NCBI GenBank assembly: GCA_947653505.1
Contig: CANTHI010000205.1
Coordinates: 1-6,886 of the forward strand
Reading direction: 5' to 3'
From: an uncultured Eubacterium sp.
GTDB taxonomy: Bacteria; Bacillota_A; Clostridia; Lachnospirales; Lachnospiraceae
Length of the DNA stretch: 6,886 nt
Shown here piece by piece: positions 1 through 6,679 of the stretch (position 1 is its first letter; each line of letters starts with the position of its first letter). Below the pieces are notes generated by a model. It was not told the DNA's origin. It worked only from the letters and a program-made list of their open reading frames with translations, and searched no databases. Made by a program: the position numbers and the translations under genes.

Positions 1-39
1 ATTGAAATGGTAAATCTGATTCGGGAAATAGAGAGTTAA
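1..39 (+). CDS. Possible 3' end of a truncated upstream gene
   Basis: Frame 1 reads IEMVNLIREIES and then TAA at 37-39; the other two + frames stop within the first dozen bases. The peptide has ordinary amphipathic composition and would fit the C-terminal helix of a cytoplasmic protein. Twelve codons cannot identify a family, so no function is given. If real, this gene converges on the aldo/keto reductase and the hairpin at 119-158 lies between the two ends. It could equally be chance open sequence. Confidence 0.28.
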   Translation: MEMVNLIREIES

Positions 40-118
40 ATTCATTTTCGTGGGAACTAAAGAAAATATAAAAATCATTTTCACAGCTGCTATAGAATAA
101 AACAGGATTTAATATAAG

Positions 119-158
119 AGCCCTTGTGTATGACAGATGCATGTCTTACACAAGGGCT
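119..158. terminator. Long hairpin downstream of the aldo/keto reductase, probable terminator
   Basis: A 12-bp perfect stem (119-130 with 147-158, AGCCCTTGTGTA outer arm) is followed by a T-T mismatch, a further 4-bp stem (132-135 with 142-145) and a 6-nt loop (136-141). It starts 21 bp past the aldo/keto reductase stop codon, which is the usual place for a terminator. The tract after the stem is unusual: in the - strand transcript the 3' flank is only moderately U-rich (CUCUUAUAUU), and on the + strand the flank is A-rich. It may therefore work as a terminator with a weak U-tract, or as a 3' stabilising hairpin. Confidence 0.6.
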
Positions 159-179
159 TAAAAAATAAAGGATCAGATA

Positions 180-1319
180 TTAAAAGGAAGAACTTTGCAG
201 TTTTGCATTGAAATCTGCCATAGCCTCGGATATTTTAATCTGCTGTGGACAGACAGCTTCGCAGCTGCGGCAGCCGATGCAGGCGGATGGCTGTTTATCT
301 TCTGGTACGGCCATAAGGGCCATTGGCGCGATAAATCCTCCTCCGGTAAAGCAATGTTCATTGTAAAGGCTGAGCAGGGAAGGAATATCCAGTCCTTTCG
401 GGCAGTGGGCAGTACAGTAGCGGCAGGCGGTACAAGGCAGGATGCTTTGTATCATCTGGTCTGCAATGCCAAGCAGCGCTTTTTGTTCCTGTTCATTTAA
501 CTTTTTGTCTGTTTCAAAAGTATGTATATTGTTCTGCATCTGTTCCAGGCTGGACATACCGGACAGAATCATTGTGACACCATCGATGCCCTGCAGGAAA
601 CGGAACGCCCATGCCGGGATATCTTCGTCCGGACGCAGGGCATGAAGTGTTTCCTGCGCCTCGCCGGATATGGAGGCCAGTCTGCCACCACGCAAAGGCT
701 CCATAACCCAGATCGGGATATGATATGCGTGTAACAGCTCAGTCTTTTCTCTGGCATTTTGGAAAGTCCAGTCAATCCAGTTTAACTGAATCTGGGCAAA
801 TTCCATATGACTGCCATATGCGTCTAAAAACCGCTTCATAATCTCACAGCTGCCATGTGCGGAGAATCCAAGATGACGGATACGGCCATTTTCTTTTTGC
901 TTCATCAGATAATCGAAAATGCCATATTTAGGATCCAGATATGCGTCGATGTTCATTTCACACACATTATGGAACAAATAAAAATCAAAATGGTCTGTGC
1001 CGCATTTTTTAAGCTGCTGTTCAAATATAGATTCCACCTGATCCATATTGGAAAGATCATAGCCTGGAAATTTTGTCGCCAGATAATAGCTGTCACGCGG
1101 ATATTTGCCAAGAATGCGGCCCATCACGGTTTCCGAATGGCCCTCATGGTAGCCCCAGGCAGTATCGTAGTAATTGATGCCGTGCTCCATCGCATAGGCG
1201 ACCATTTTTTCGACAGCGGCCTCGTCAATCTCAGAGGAATTGTCGTTGACAGAAGGCAGACGCATGGCGCCGAAACCAAGCGCTGACAACTTCAGGTCTT
1301 GAAAATCGTTGTAAATCAC
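180..1319 (-). CDS. Aldo/keto reductase with C-terminal 2x[4Fe-4S] ferredoxin module
   Basis: A 379-aa cytoplasmic oxidoreductase. Residues 1 to about 275 form an aldo/keto reductase TIM barrel. The catalytic tetrad is visible: Asp52 and Tyr57 in YYDTAWGYHEG, Lys83 in LATKFP and His117 in YLFHNV. Residues 290-365 carry two cysteine motifs, C296-C299-C302-C306-P and C347-C350-C353-C357-P, typical of a ferredoxin domain holding two [4Fe-4S] clusters. Members of this fused family are common in anaerobic Firmicutes and are usually annotated only as 'aldo/keto reductase' or 'putative oxidoreductase of the aldo/keto reductase family'. The physiological substrate is unknown. The inference is that electrons pass between the nicotinamide site and an iron-sulfur partner. 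The start is GTG at 1319, supported by AGAGGTGA (1326-1333) six bases upstream and by the family-like N-terminus MIYNDFQDLKLSALGFGAMRLP. It is apparently a single-gene transcript, divergent from the phosphoesterase. It is full length with no broken motif. Confidence is high for the family and low for the substrate. Confidence 0.95.
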   Translation of the reverse strand: MIYNDFQDLKLSALGFGAMRLPSVNDNSSEIDEAAVEKMVAYAMEHGINYYDTAWGYHEGHSETVMGRILGKYPRDSYYLATKFPGYDLSNMDQVESIFEQQLKKCGTDHFDFYLFHNVCEMNIDAYLDPKYGIFDYLMKQKENGRIRHLGFSAHGSCEIMKRFLDAYGSHMEFAQIQLNWIDWTFQNAREKTELLHAYHIPIWVMEPLRGGRLASISGEAQETLHALRPDEDIPAWAFRFLQGIDGVTMILSGMSSLEQMQNNIHTFETDKKLNEQEQKALLGIADQMIQSILPCTACRYCTAHCPKGLDIPSLLSLYNEHCFTGGGFIAPMALMAVPEDKQPSACIGCRSCEAVCPQQIKISEAMADFNAKLQSSSF

Positions 1320-1325
1320 GGGTGT

Positions 1326-1333
1326 TCACCTCT
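1326..1333 (-). promoter_or_regulatory. Ribosome binding site that fixes the GTG start of the aldo/keto reductase
   Basis: On the - strand AGAGGTGA lies six bases before GTG at 1319. It supports the non-ATG start over any internal methionine such as Met19. Confidence 0.75.
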
Positions 1334-1401
1334 TTCTTTATGATAGATATAACTTTTCCGTTAAGCAGGGACTGTTAACTGCCGGCTGTCAGGATAATTA
1401 C

Positions 1402-1430
1402 ACCTTAACATGATTCTGTATGTTCGTCAA
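1402..1430 (-). promoter_or_regulatory. Probable sigma-A promoter of the aldo/keto reductase
   Basis: Read on the - strand: TTGACG (1430-1425), a 17-nt spacer, then TAAGGT (1407-1402), preceded by an extended -10 TGT (1410-1408). The -10 is weak (3 of 6) but the -35 is strong and the TG dinucleotide compensates. The predicted start of transcription is near 1395, giving a leader of about 75 nt. No other pair with good spacing was seen upstream of the GTG. Confidence 0.5.
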
Positions 1431-1441
1431 TTGCTTTTTTC

Positions 1442-1470
1442 TTTACAGTTTCTGATGCTTACGTTATAAT
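1442..1470 (+). promoter_or_regulatory. Sigma-A promoter of the metallophosphoesterase
   Basis: TTTACA (1442-1447), a 17-nt spacer and a perfect TATAAT (1465-1470). Transcription would start near 1477, giving a leader of about 43 nt before the ATG at 1520. It is back to back with the aldo/keto reductase promoter, with the two -35 boxes only 11 bp apart (1430 and 1442), so one regulator bound here could affect both. Confidence 0.8.
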
Positions 1471-1519
1471 TTTAAAGGTATATGTAAATAATAAAGGATA
1501 GAAGGAAGGAAACAGTGTT

Positions 1520-2242
1520 ATGGCATATTATGTCTGTTCAGATATTCATGGAAGATATGACAGGTATCTGAAGCTGCTGGAAACGATTCAGCTGTCGGCG
1601 GAGGATACGTTGTTTGTGCTGGGAGATGTCATAGACCGGAATCCGGATGGGTTAACGGTCCTGCAGGATATAGCGCGCAGGGATAACGTCGAGTTGTTTT
1701 TAGGAAATCACGAATTATTTTTATATGATTCGATTGCTGTGAACGGGGATGAATTTGTGACAAATGAATATTGGAAGAGTATCTGGTGTTCGCAGAATAA
1801 TGGAGGCGCCATAACGTTTCAGGCGTTTCAGGCACTGGATGATGAAGGAAAGAGACAGATCCTGCATATGATTAAAAACAGTACACTGATCCGGGTGCTG
1901 GATGTACATGGAGTCCGGTATCATTTAAGCCATTCTTCTACATTGCCGGTTCTGGAATCTGATTATTATGGCTTTCAGGATGTACCGGTAGAAATGGCAG
2001 AGTCTGTCGTGTGGAAATCTGTATTTCGAAAAGGAGACTATCATTTTAACCGGAAAAAGCTGGATAAAAACATGCAGTATATCGTTGGTCATGTTCCGGT
2101 ACAGAGATTTACCAGAGGTTCGGGCATCTGCAGGTATCATCAGGTTACAGATATAGACTGTGGATGCGCGTATCCGTTTCTAAAAGGAAACAGACTGGCC
2201 TGTCTGCGGCTGGATGATATGGGGGAATTTTATATTGAATAA
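1520..2242 (+). CDS. PPP-type metallophosphoesterase (serine/threonine phosphatase-like)
   Basis: A 240-aa soluble protein of the calcineurin-like metallophosphoesterase superfamily. The dinuclear-metal motifs are complete: D8-x-H10 in SDIHGRYD, GDVIDR with Asp36 and Asp39, GNHE with Asn63 and His64, His138 in YHLSHSS, and G-H191 in VGHVPV. The order and size match bacterial PP1-like or ApaH-like phosphatases (PrpA group), which hydrolyse phosphoprotein or dinucleoside polyphosphate esters; the sequence alone does not settle which. The segment IDCGCAYP (212-219) is the usual closing strand of this group. There is no signal peptide or membrane segment. ATG at 1520 follows AGGAAGGA (1503-1510) at a 9-base spacing. 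It lies 120 bp upstream of fbp on the same strand with no terminator between, so partial co-transcription is likely even though fbp has its own promoter. The substrate is not known. Confidence 0.92.
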   Translation: MAYYVCSDIHGRYDRYLKLLETIQLSAEDTLFVLGDVIDRNPDGLTVLQDIARRDNVELFLGNHELFLYDSIAVNGDEFVTNEYWKSIWCSQNNGGAITFQAFQALDDEGKRQILHMIKNSTLIRVLDVHGVRYHLSHSSTLPVLESDYYGFQDVPVEMAESVVWKSVFRKGDYHFNRKKLDKNMQYIVGHVPVQRFTRGSGICRYHQVTDIDCGCAYPFLKGNRLACLRLDDMGEFYIE

Positions 2243-2260
2243 AGGGCTTTCGAAAAAGAA

Positions 2261-2289
2261 TTGGCATTTCAGGCGGAATTTGTTATAAT
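2261..2289 (+). promoter_or_regulatory. Strong sigma-A promoter of fbp
   Basis: TTGGCA (2261-2266), a 17-nt spacer and a perfect TATAAT (2284-2289), with an extended -10 TGT directly in front (2281-2283). The predicted transcription start is near 2296, leaving a leader of about 67 nt before the ATG at 2363. No clear operator or cre-like site was seen around it. Confidence 0.82.
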
Positions 2290-2353
2290 AATACTACTAT
2301 TTTGTATGTAAACACAGATTTGTCTGGTGCATGACAGCGGACAGACAGGAACA

Positions 2354-2359
2354 GGGGGA
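2354..2359 (+). promoter_or_regulatory. Ribosome binding site that decides the fbp start
   Basis: GGGGGA lies three bases before ATG 2363. The upstream in-frame ATG at 2327 has no purine-rich site before it, and its extra residues (MHDSGQTGTGGS) are low complexity, so 2363 is preferred. Confidence 0.6.
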
Positions 2360-2362
2360 AGT

Positions 2363-4255
2363 ATGGAATTGGATCAGGAAAAATATTTAATGCTGCTGGC
2401 AGAAAAATATCCTACGATTCAGGCTGTGTGCCGGGAAATTATCAATCTGAATGCGATTTTAAATCTGCCAAAGGGTACAGAACATTTTATGAGCGATCTG
2501 CATGGGGAGTATGAGGCGTTTTACCACATTCTGAATAATTGTTCTGGTGTTATTCGTGAGAAAGTGGACATGCTGTTTGAAGAAAAGCTGTCGGATGCGG
2601 AGCGGGAGCAGATTTGTACACTCATTTATTATCCGCGCGAAAAGCTGGAGCTGATCAAAAAGGAAATGATCAATCTGCGGGAATGGTATCGGGAGATTTT
2701 GTCCGAACTGATCGAAATCGCAAAGACGTTATCATCCAAATATACGCGTTCCAAAGTACGAAAAGCGATGCCGGAGGAATTTGCGTATATTATTGATGAG
2801 CTGCTGCATGTGCAAAAAGACGAGGATGATAATCAGGTCATTTATCACCGTGAGATTTTAACAACGATTATTGAGCTGGATAACGCGGATGAGTTTATCG
2901 TAGCGCTGGCGGATCTCATAAAGCGGCTGGCGGTAGACCGGCTGCATATTGTAGGGGATATTTTTGACAGGGGCGCCTGTGCGGACCAGATTCTGGATTT
3001 GCTGATGAAGTATCATTCTCTGGATATTGAATGGGGCAACCACGATATCTTATGGATGGGAGCCGCTGCGGGGAGTAAGGCGTGCATCGCAAATGTCGTA
3101 CGAAATAATCTGAAATATAACAATACGGAAATACTGGAAAACAGCTATGGGATCAGTCTGCGCAGGCTGACGCTGTATTCGGAAAAGCTGTATCCGGATA
3201 TCGAACCGATGCAGGCCGCTGTAAAGGCGGTTACGGTCATGCTGTTTAAGCTGGAAGGAGAAGTGATCGCCAGACATCCGGAGTATGAAATGGATGACCG
3301 CAGGCTGCTGCACCGGATAAACTGGGAAAATCACACGATTGAACTGGAAGGAAAGACGTATACTTTAAAAGAAACGGAGTTTCCGACGATTGATCCGGAG
3401 CATGTGTATCAGCTCTCTGATGAAGAAGAAGAGATTATGGATGAGCTTTGCATGGCTTTTGTAAACAGCAGAAGGCTGAATGAGCATATCCGGTTTTTGT
3501 ATAAAAAGGGCGGCATGTATAAGACATTTAATGGAAATCTGCTGTATCACGGCTGCATTCCGCTGGATCAGGAAGGAAATTTTGAAGGGATCTGCATTGA
3601 CGGAAGGATGTATAAAGGGCGGGCTTATCTGGAATATGCGGATAAGACAAGCAGGCGGGCTTACTTATCGGGCCGCAGGCAGAGTGATCTGGATTTTATG
3701 TGGTATTTGTGGTGCGGCAGGAAGTCTCCGCTGTGCGGGCGGAATATTAAGACGTTTGAGCGCAGCTATATTGCAGACCAGTCTGTCTGGAAAGAAGAGT
3801 CCGATCCGTATTACAAATTTTATCAGACAGAAAAAACGTGCAATATGATCCTGCGTGAGTTTGGATTGTATTCCTCGTTTTCACATATTATTAATGGTCA
3901 TACACCGGTACGCACCGGAGAAGGAGAAATGCCGGTACGGGCGAATGGCAAACTGATGGTCATTGACGGTGGATTTTGCCGCAGCTATCATAAGACGACC
4001 GGAATTGCCGGTTATACGTTAATATATAACTCGCATGGCATCCGCATCAAGGCGCATCAGCCGTTTGAGAGCGTATATACCGCGCTGCGGGAAAATAAAG
4101 ATATCGAGTCGGAAAGCGAACTGGTAGAGACGGAGAAAGAGCGTCTGATGGTAAAGCATACAGATAATGGGAAGAAAATATTAGAAGATATCGAAGGACT
4201 GAAAAAATTACTGGAAGCGTACCGGGATGGGACGATCGGGCAGGGAAGTATGTGA
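2363..4255 (+). CDS. fbp: Fructose-1,6-bisphosphatase class III
   Basis: A 630-aa cytoplasmic enzyme that hydrolyses fructose-1,6-bisphosphate to fructose-6-phosphate and phosphate, the committed step of gluconeogenesis in many Firmicutes. Class III enzymes are built on a PPP metallophosphoesterase core and use Mn2+. Metal motifs: D45-x-H47 in MSDLHGEYEAF, GDIFDRG with Asp199 and Asp202, GNHD with Asn226 to Asp228, and G-H513 in INGHTPVRTG. The long helical insertion between the first two motifs (about residues 60-190), the family segment around ADKTSRRAYLSGR, the VIDGGFCRSYHKTTGIAGYTL strand and the C-terminal helix ending LKKLLEAYRDG are class III hallmarks. The length is slightly below the roughly 640-670 aa I recall for the family, with no gap evident. 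ATG 2363 is chosen for its ribosome binding site; an extended start at 2327 would add 12 unlikely residues. It follows the smaller phosphoesterase and converges on the LTA-synthase-like gene across a shared terminator. Confidence 0.96.
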   Translation: MELDQEKYLMLLAEKYPTIQAVCREIINLNAILNLPKGTEHFMSDLHGEYEAFYHILNNCSGVIREKVDMLFEEKLSDAEREQICTLIYYPREKLELIKKEMINLREWYREILSELIEIAKTLSSKYTRSKVRKAMPEEFAYIIDELLHVQKDEDDNQVIYHREILTTIIELDNADEFIVALADLIKRLAVDRLHIVGDIFDRGACADQILDLLMKYHSLDIEWGNHDILWMGAAAGSKACIANVVRNNLKYNNTEILENSYGISLRRLTLYSEKLYPDIEPMQAAVKAVTVMLFKLEGEVIARHPEYEMDDRRLLHRINWENHTIELEGKTYTLKETEFPTIDPEHVYQLSDEEEEIMDELCMAFVNSRRLNEHIRFLYKKGGMYKTFNGNLLYHGCIPLDQEGNFEGICIDGRMYKGRAYLEYADKTSRRAYLSGRRQSDLDFMWYLWCGRKSPLCGRNIKTFERSYIADQSVWKEESDPYYKFYQTEKTCNMILREFGLYSSFSHIINGHTPVRTGEGEMPVRANGKLMVIDGGFCRSYHKTTGIAGYTLIYNSHGIRIKAHQPFESVYTALRENKDIESESELVETEKERLMVKHTDNGKKILEDIEGLKKLLEAYRDGTIGQGSM

Positions 4256-4300
4256 GCGAAAGGCAGGAATGTGCTCATGAGTTCCTTATCTGTGGATACG

Positions 4301-4335
4301 GAAAACAGGACATGAAACTGTCACGTCCTGTTTTC
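4301..4335. terminator. Bidirectional intrinsic terminator between fbp and the LTA-synthase-like gene
   Basis: GAAAACAGGAC (4301-4311) pairs perfectly with GTCCTGTTTTC (4325-4335). The stem can extend by three more pairs (4312-4314 with 4322-4324) around a 7-nt loop; one of these is an A-C mismatch on the + strand but a G-U pair on the - strand. The A4 and T4 blocks inside the arms give each transcript a U-run at the base of its hairpin. It sits 45 bp after the fbp stop and 16 bp after the stop of the convergent gene, so it can end both transcripts. Confidence 0.9.
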
Positions 4336-4351
4336 ATAATATGCTGTTGTA

Positions 4352-6481
4352 TTATTCTGCTGCCATTTCATCTGCATTCTGATAAATGATTGTGTTTTCA
4401 GTCGTACGGAAGATTGTGCTGCTGGAACCCACCTGACATACTTTCAGGATATCGCCGTTTTCCAGCTCTGCGGCTGATTCTGCGGGCAGGATCACATGAC
4501 GGTCTGATACAAAAGAGGTAGACATCTTTTCATCATTGACATAAATGCGGCTCCAGTTGGTAAAATGATCGCCGTATACAGATAAGCTGCCGTCGGCATT
4601 TTTCTCATAGCGGGAAATATGCGTCCTGTCTACGCCCATCTGAAGGTCGGATGCCGGATATTTATCGATTCCATCGTAGCAGTAGCGTTCTCCATAGAGA
4701 ATATCGTACTGCAGATTTTCCAGATTGTTCTGGTACTGTTCATTGCCGGTATCATACGCACTGGCCTGATGGTAGGTAAAAATCGTTCCCTCATGAAGGC
4801 CGGCCTGTTCGGTAGTGTAGGCTAACAGCTGGTAAGCAGCCAGATCGGCGTCCTTTTGTTTCAGACCAAAGTTGTTCCATGTTGCGTATTTTGTCTTGAA
4901 AATATCGCCGGATTTTACATCATCGTCGGAAAGACCCATCGTTGGCAGATGGTCGCCGAACAGGACCAGAATCGTATCTTCTTCCCGTTCGGAAAGCATG
5001 TCGGTCAGGTTTTTAATAAATTTGTCTACCTCGTGGATCTGATTGACATAGTATTCCCACTGGTTATTTTTTTCTTCTGTCTCAGCGCCGGTTACACGGA
5101 TGGCAGGGTTCTGGATCACTTTTTCTTCCGGATAGCTGCCGTGGCCCTGTACGGTAATGGTATAGACAAAGTCGGACTGGTCTGGCGTGGAATCCAGCGC
5201 TTTTTTAGTCTCGTTGATCAGGATATTGTCGGTTGGCCAGGAACCAAGCGGGGTATATTCCTGAATGTTCATCAGCTCTTTGCTCGTAAAGGTATCAAAT
5301 CCAAACTGGGAAAACGCGTTCGCACGGCTGTAAAAATTTCCGCCGTTGTTGTGTACGACGTGCGTACCATAACCGATTGCTGAGAGATCGGAAGCAATGC
5401 TTTCACAGTCTGTTTCTTTTAAGATCGTTTTATACGGGTATTCGCCGGTCCCGAAAAACCGCAGGTTCATGCCGGTAAGCACTTCAAATTCGGAATTGGC
5501 GGTTCCGGCGCCGACAACGGGTACGGTCAGATAGCCGGATGTAAAATTCTCGCTTAAGGCACGAAAGTTTGGAACCGGGTCTTCGGATAATTCCAGAAAG
5601 CTGATTTCTGTCGGATCCATAAAAGACTCCAGCAGGACGCAGATCACGTTTGGCTGCTGTTTATTTGCGGAATCAGATACAACCTGACCGGACTGCGCGA
5701 CCTTATACGAAGAAGCGTTTTCTTTTGCCTGTGCGACGGACTGGGTGATTTTTTTAATTGTAGTTTCTGAGTAATCGTCCGGTTTGTGCATGCCGCGGTC
5801 CATAACACTGGATGAAAAGCCATATACAAAACCGTAGTCAGAATATCCCTGTGCAATGTTGGAAAAATACGAAGCCATCTGTTCGGAACTGTGTGCCAGC
5901 GTGGTAGCGGCTGACATCAGTACGCCCATACCCGCGCAGAAGCATACGGCGCGTATTTTATGCGGGTGTCCCTGAAACTTTGGTCCTTTGATTCCAAAGA
6001 TAATCAGGAAGACTACGAGTAAACTCAGTAAGATGATGACGCAGATTTCCTGTGTCTTTGTAAAGTACTGTGTATTGGTCATTGTCAGAAGATCTGAGAT
6101 ACATTTCAGATCTGTATAGCCAAACGGTGTTACACGCTGGGATAATACACAGCCGTTGATAATGCCGAGCAGCAGCCAGATACAGCTGATGACGATCCGC
6201 ATCAGCATCCTGCGCCGGAACAGGTATACGACCGACAGTGTAAAAAAGATAATCAGCGCGTTAAAGAAAAAGGCAAACGCATGGCTGCTTAAAAATACAC
6301 ACGCATCTATAAGGGAGCGTCTGGAGCAGACTTCAATCACAAATACAAGCGTACATGCCAAAAGTGCATGAAACAATAAAGAATAACGGTTAAAAAAAGC
6401 AATCTGACGGCTGTAATCGCGTCTGACAGTCTCAGGTTTACGGTTAAAACCGCGCCATTTATTTTCGAACATCTTTTTCAT
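4352..6481 (-). CDS. LTA synthase family (sulfatase-fold) membrane protein with extra C-terminal beta-rich segment
   Basis: A 709-aa polytopic enzyme resembling LtaS, which transfers glycerol-phosphate from phosphatidylglycerol to a growing lipoteichoic acid chain outside the membrane. A basic N-terminal tail (1-30) is followed by five predicted membrane helices (about 34-52, 66-88, 93-113, 147-164, 176-196), a linker, and an extracellular sulfatase-type domain (about 275-600). By comparison with S. aureus LtaS, metal ligands are Glu285 (VLLESFMDP), the nucleophile Thr327 (GAGTANSEFEVLTG), and Asp510 with His511 (LFGDHLPT). Substrate-site positions are His377, Arg386 and His447 (VQGHGSYP); the tryptophan of LtaS is replaced by Tyr384. 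Residues about 620-700 form an added segment with a TIG-like pattern (SVYGDHFTNWSRIYVND). ATG at 6481 is preferred because GGAGGAGG lies 12 bases upstream, a slightly long spacing; the 28 extra residues of the longer frame from 6565 cross the putative promoter. Related phosphoglycerol transferases (MdoB/OpgB-like) cannot be excluded. Confidence 0.92.
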   Translation of the reverse strand: MKKMFENKWRGFNRKPETVRRDYSRQIAFFNRYSLLFHALLACTLVFVIEVCSRRSLIDACVFLSSHAFAFFFNALIIFFTLSVVYLFRRRMLMRIVISCIWLLLGIINGCVLSQRVTPFGYTDLKCISDLLTMTNTQYFTKTQEICVIILLSLLVVFLIIFGIKGPKFQGHPHKIRAVCFCAGMGVLMSAATTLAHSSEQMASYFSNIAQGYSDYGFVYGFSSSVMDRGMHKPDDYSETTIKKITQSVAQAKENASSYKVAQSGQVVSDSANKQQPNVICVLLESFMDPTEISFLELSEDPVPNFRALSENFTSGYLTVPVVGAGTANSEFEVLTGMNLRFFGTGEYPYKTILKETDCESIASDLSAIGYGTHVVHNNGGNFYSRANAFSQFGFDTFTSKELMNIQEYTPLGSWPTDNILINETKKALDSTPDQSDFVYTITVQGHGSYPEEKVIQNPAIRVTGAETEEKNNQWEYYVNQIHEVDKFIKNLTDMLSEREEDTILVLFGDHLPTMGLSDDDVKSGDIFKTKYATWNNFGLKQKDADLAAYQLLAYTTEQAGLHEGTIFTYHQASAYDTGNEQYQNNLENLQYDILYGERYCYDGIDKYPASDLQMGVDRTHISRYEKNADGSLSVYGDHFTNWSRIYVNDEKMSTSFVSDRHVILPAESAAELENGDILKVCQVGSSSTIFRTTENTIIYQNADEMAAE

Positions 6482-6493
6482 AAATACGGAAAA

Positions 6494-6501
6494 CCTCCTC
6501 C
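6494..6501 (-). promoter_or_regulatory. Strong ribosome binding site of the LTA-synthase-like gene
   Basis: On the - strand GGAGGAGG precedes ATG 6481 by 12 bases. It is a near-perfect anti-16S match, and it lies inside the longer open frame, which argues that translation begins downstream of it. Confidence 0.7.
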
Positions 6502-6536
6502 GGAAATTTCTTAAATACTTTATTCTGACTGAGAAT

Positions 6537-6565
6537 AAAATATATCTGATTGAATAAAAAATCAA
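6537..6565 (-). promoter_or_regulatory. Candidate promoter of the LTA-synthase-like gene
   Basis: On the - strand TTGATT (6565-6560), a 17-nt spacer and TATTTT (6542-6537); both boxes match 4 of 6. An alternative -10, TATATT, sits two bases nearer at a 15-nt spacing. Very AT-rich flanks favour promoter activity, but either box could be chance in such sequence. The -35 overlaps one arm of the inverted repeat at 6548-6567. Confidence 0.4.
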
Positions 6566-6567
6566 TC
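6548..6567. repeat. Short inverted repeat overlapping the candidate promoter
   Basis: GATTGA (6548-6553) and TCAATC (6562-6567) are perfect inverted arms around an 8-nt A/T spacer. The symmetry overlaps the candidate -35 and spacer, as an operator would. A 6-bp arm in AT-rich DNA can easily arise by chance, and no regulator is encoded in the visible part of the window. Confidence 0.3.
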
Positions 6568-6650
6568 GGTAAAAATCATAAAAAATTCTTAAGATTTCTT
6601 TAAATTCCAGATATTATGAATAAACCTTTTCCAGATTGGGGCAAATTGCC

Positions 6651-6679
6651 TTGAAACGTGGCTTTTTGTGCGTTATAAT
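6651..6679 (+). promoter_or_regulatory. Strong sigma-A promoter for the right-edge gene
   Basis: TTGAAA (6651-6656), a 17-nt spacer and a perfect TATAAT (6674-6679). Transcription would start near 6686, giving a leader of about 140 nt before the GTG at 6825, longer than the other leaders in the window. Confidence 0.82.

Noticed and set aside
855..1286. 143-aa + strand open frame inside the aldo/keto reductase
   Set aside because: It is antisense to a gene with an intact catalytic tetrad; the translation shows no recognisable domain and no start signal.
2243..2260. Small AAAGGGCTTT symmetry after the phosphoesterase stop as a terminator
   Set aside because: The arms leave almost no loop and no U-run follows, so it cannot act as an intrinsic terminator.
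3480..3848. 122-aa + strand open frame within fbp in another frame
   Set aside because: The fbp frame is conserved and continuous here. The shifted translation is rich in Arg, Gly and Ile with no domain.
4856..5383. 175-aa + strand open frame inside the LTA-synthase-like gene
   Set aside because: It is antisense to the conserved sulfatase domain. Its hydrophobic look comes from the complementary codons of that domain.
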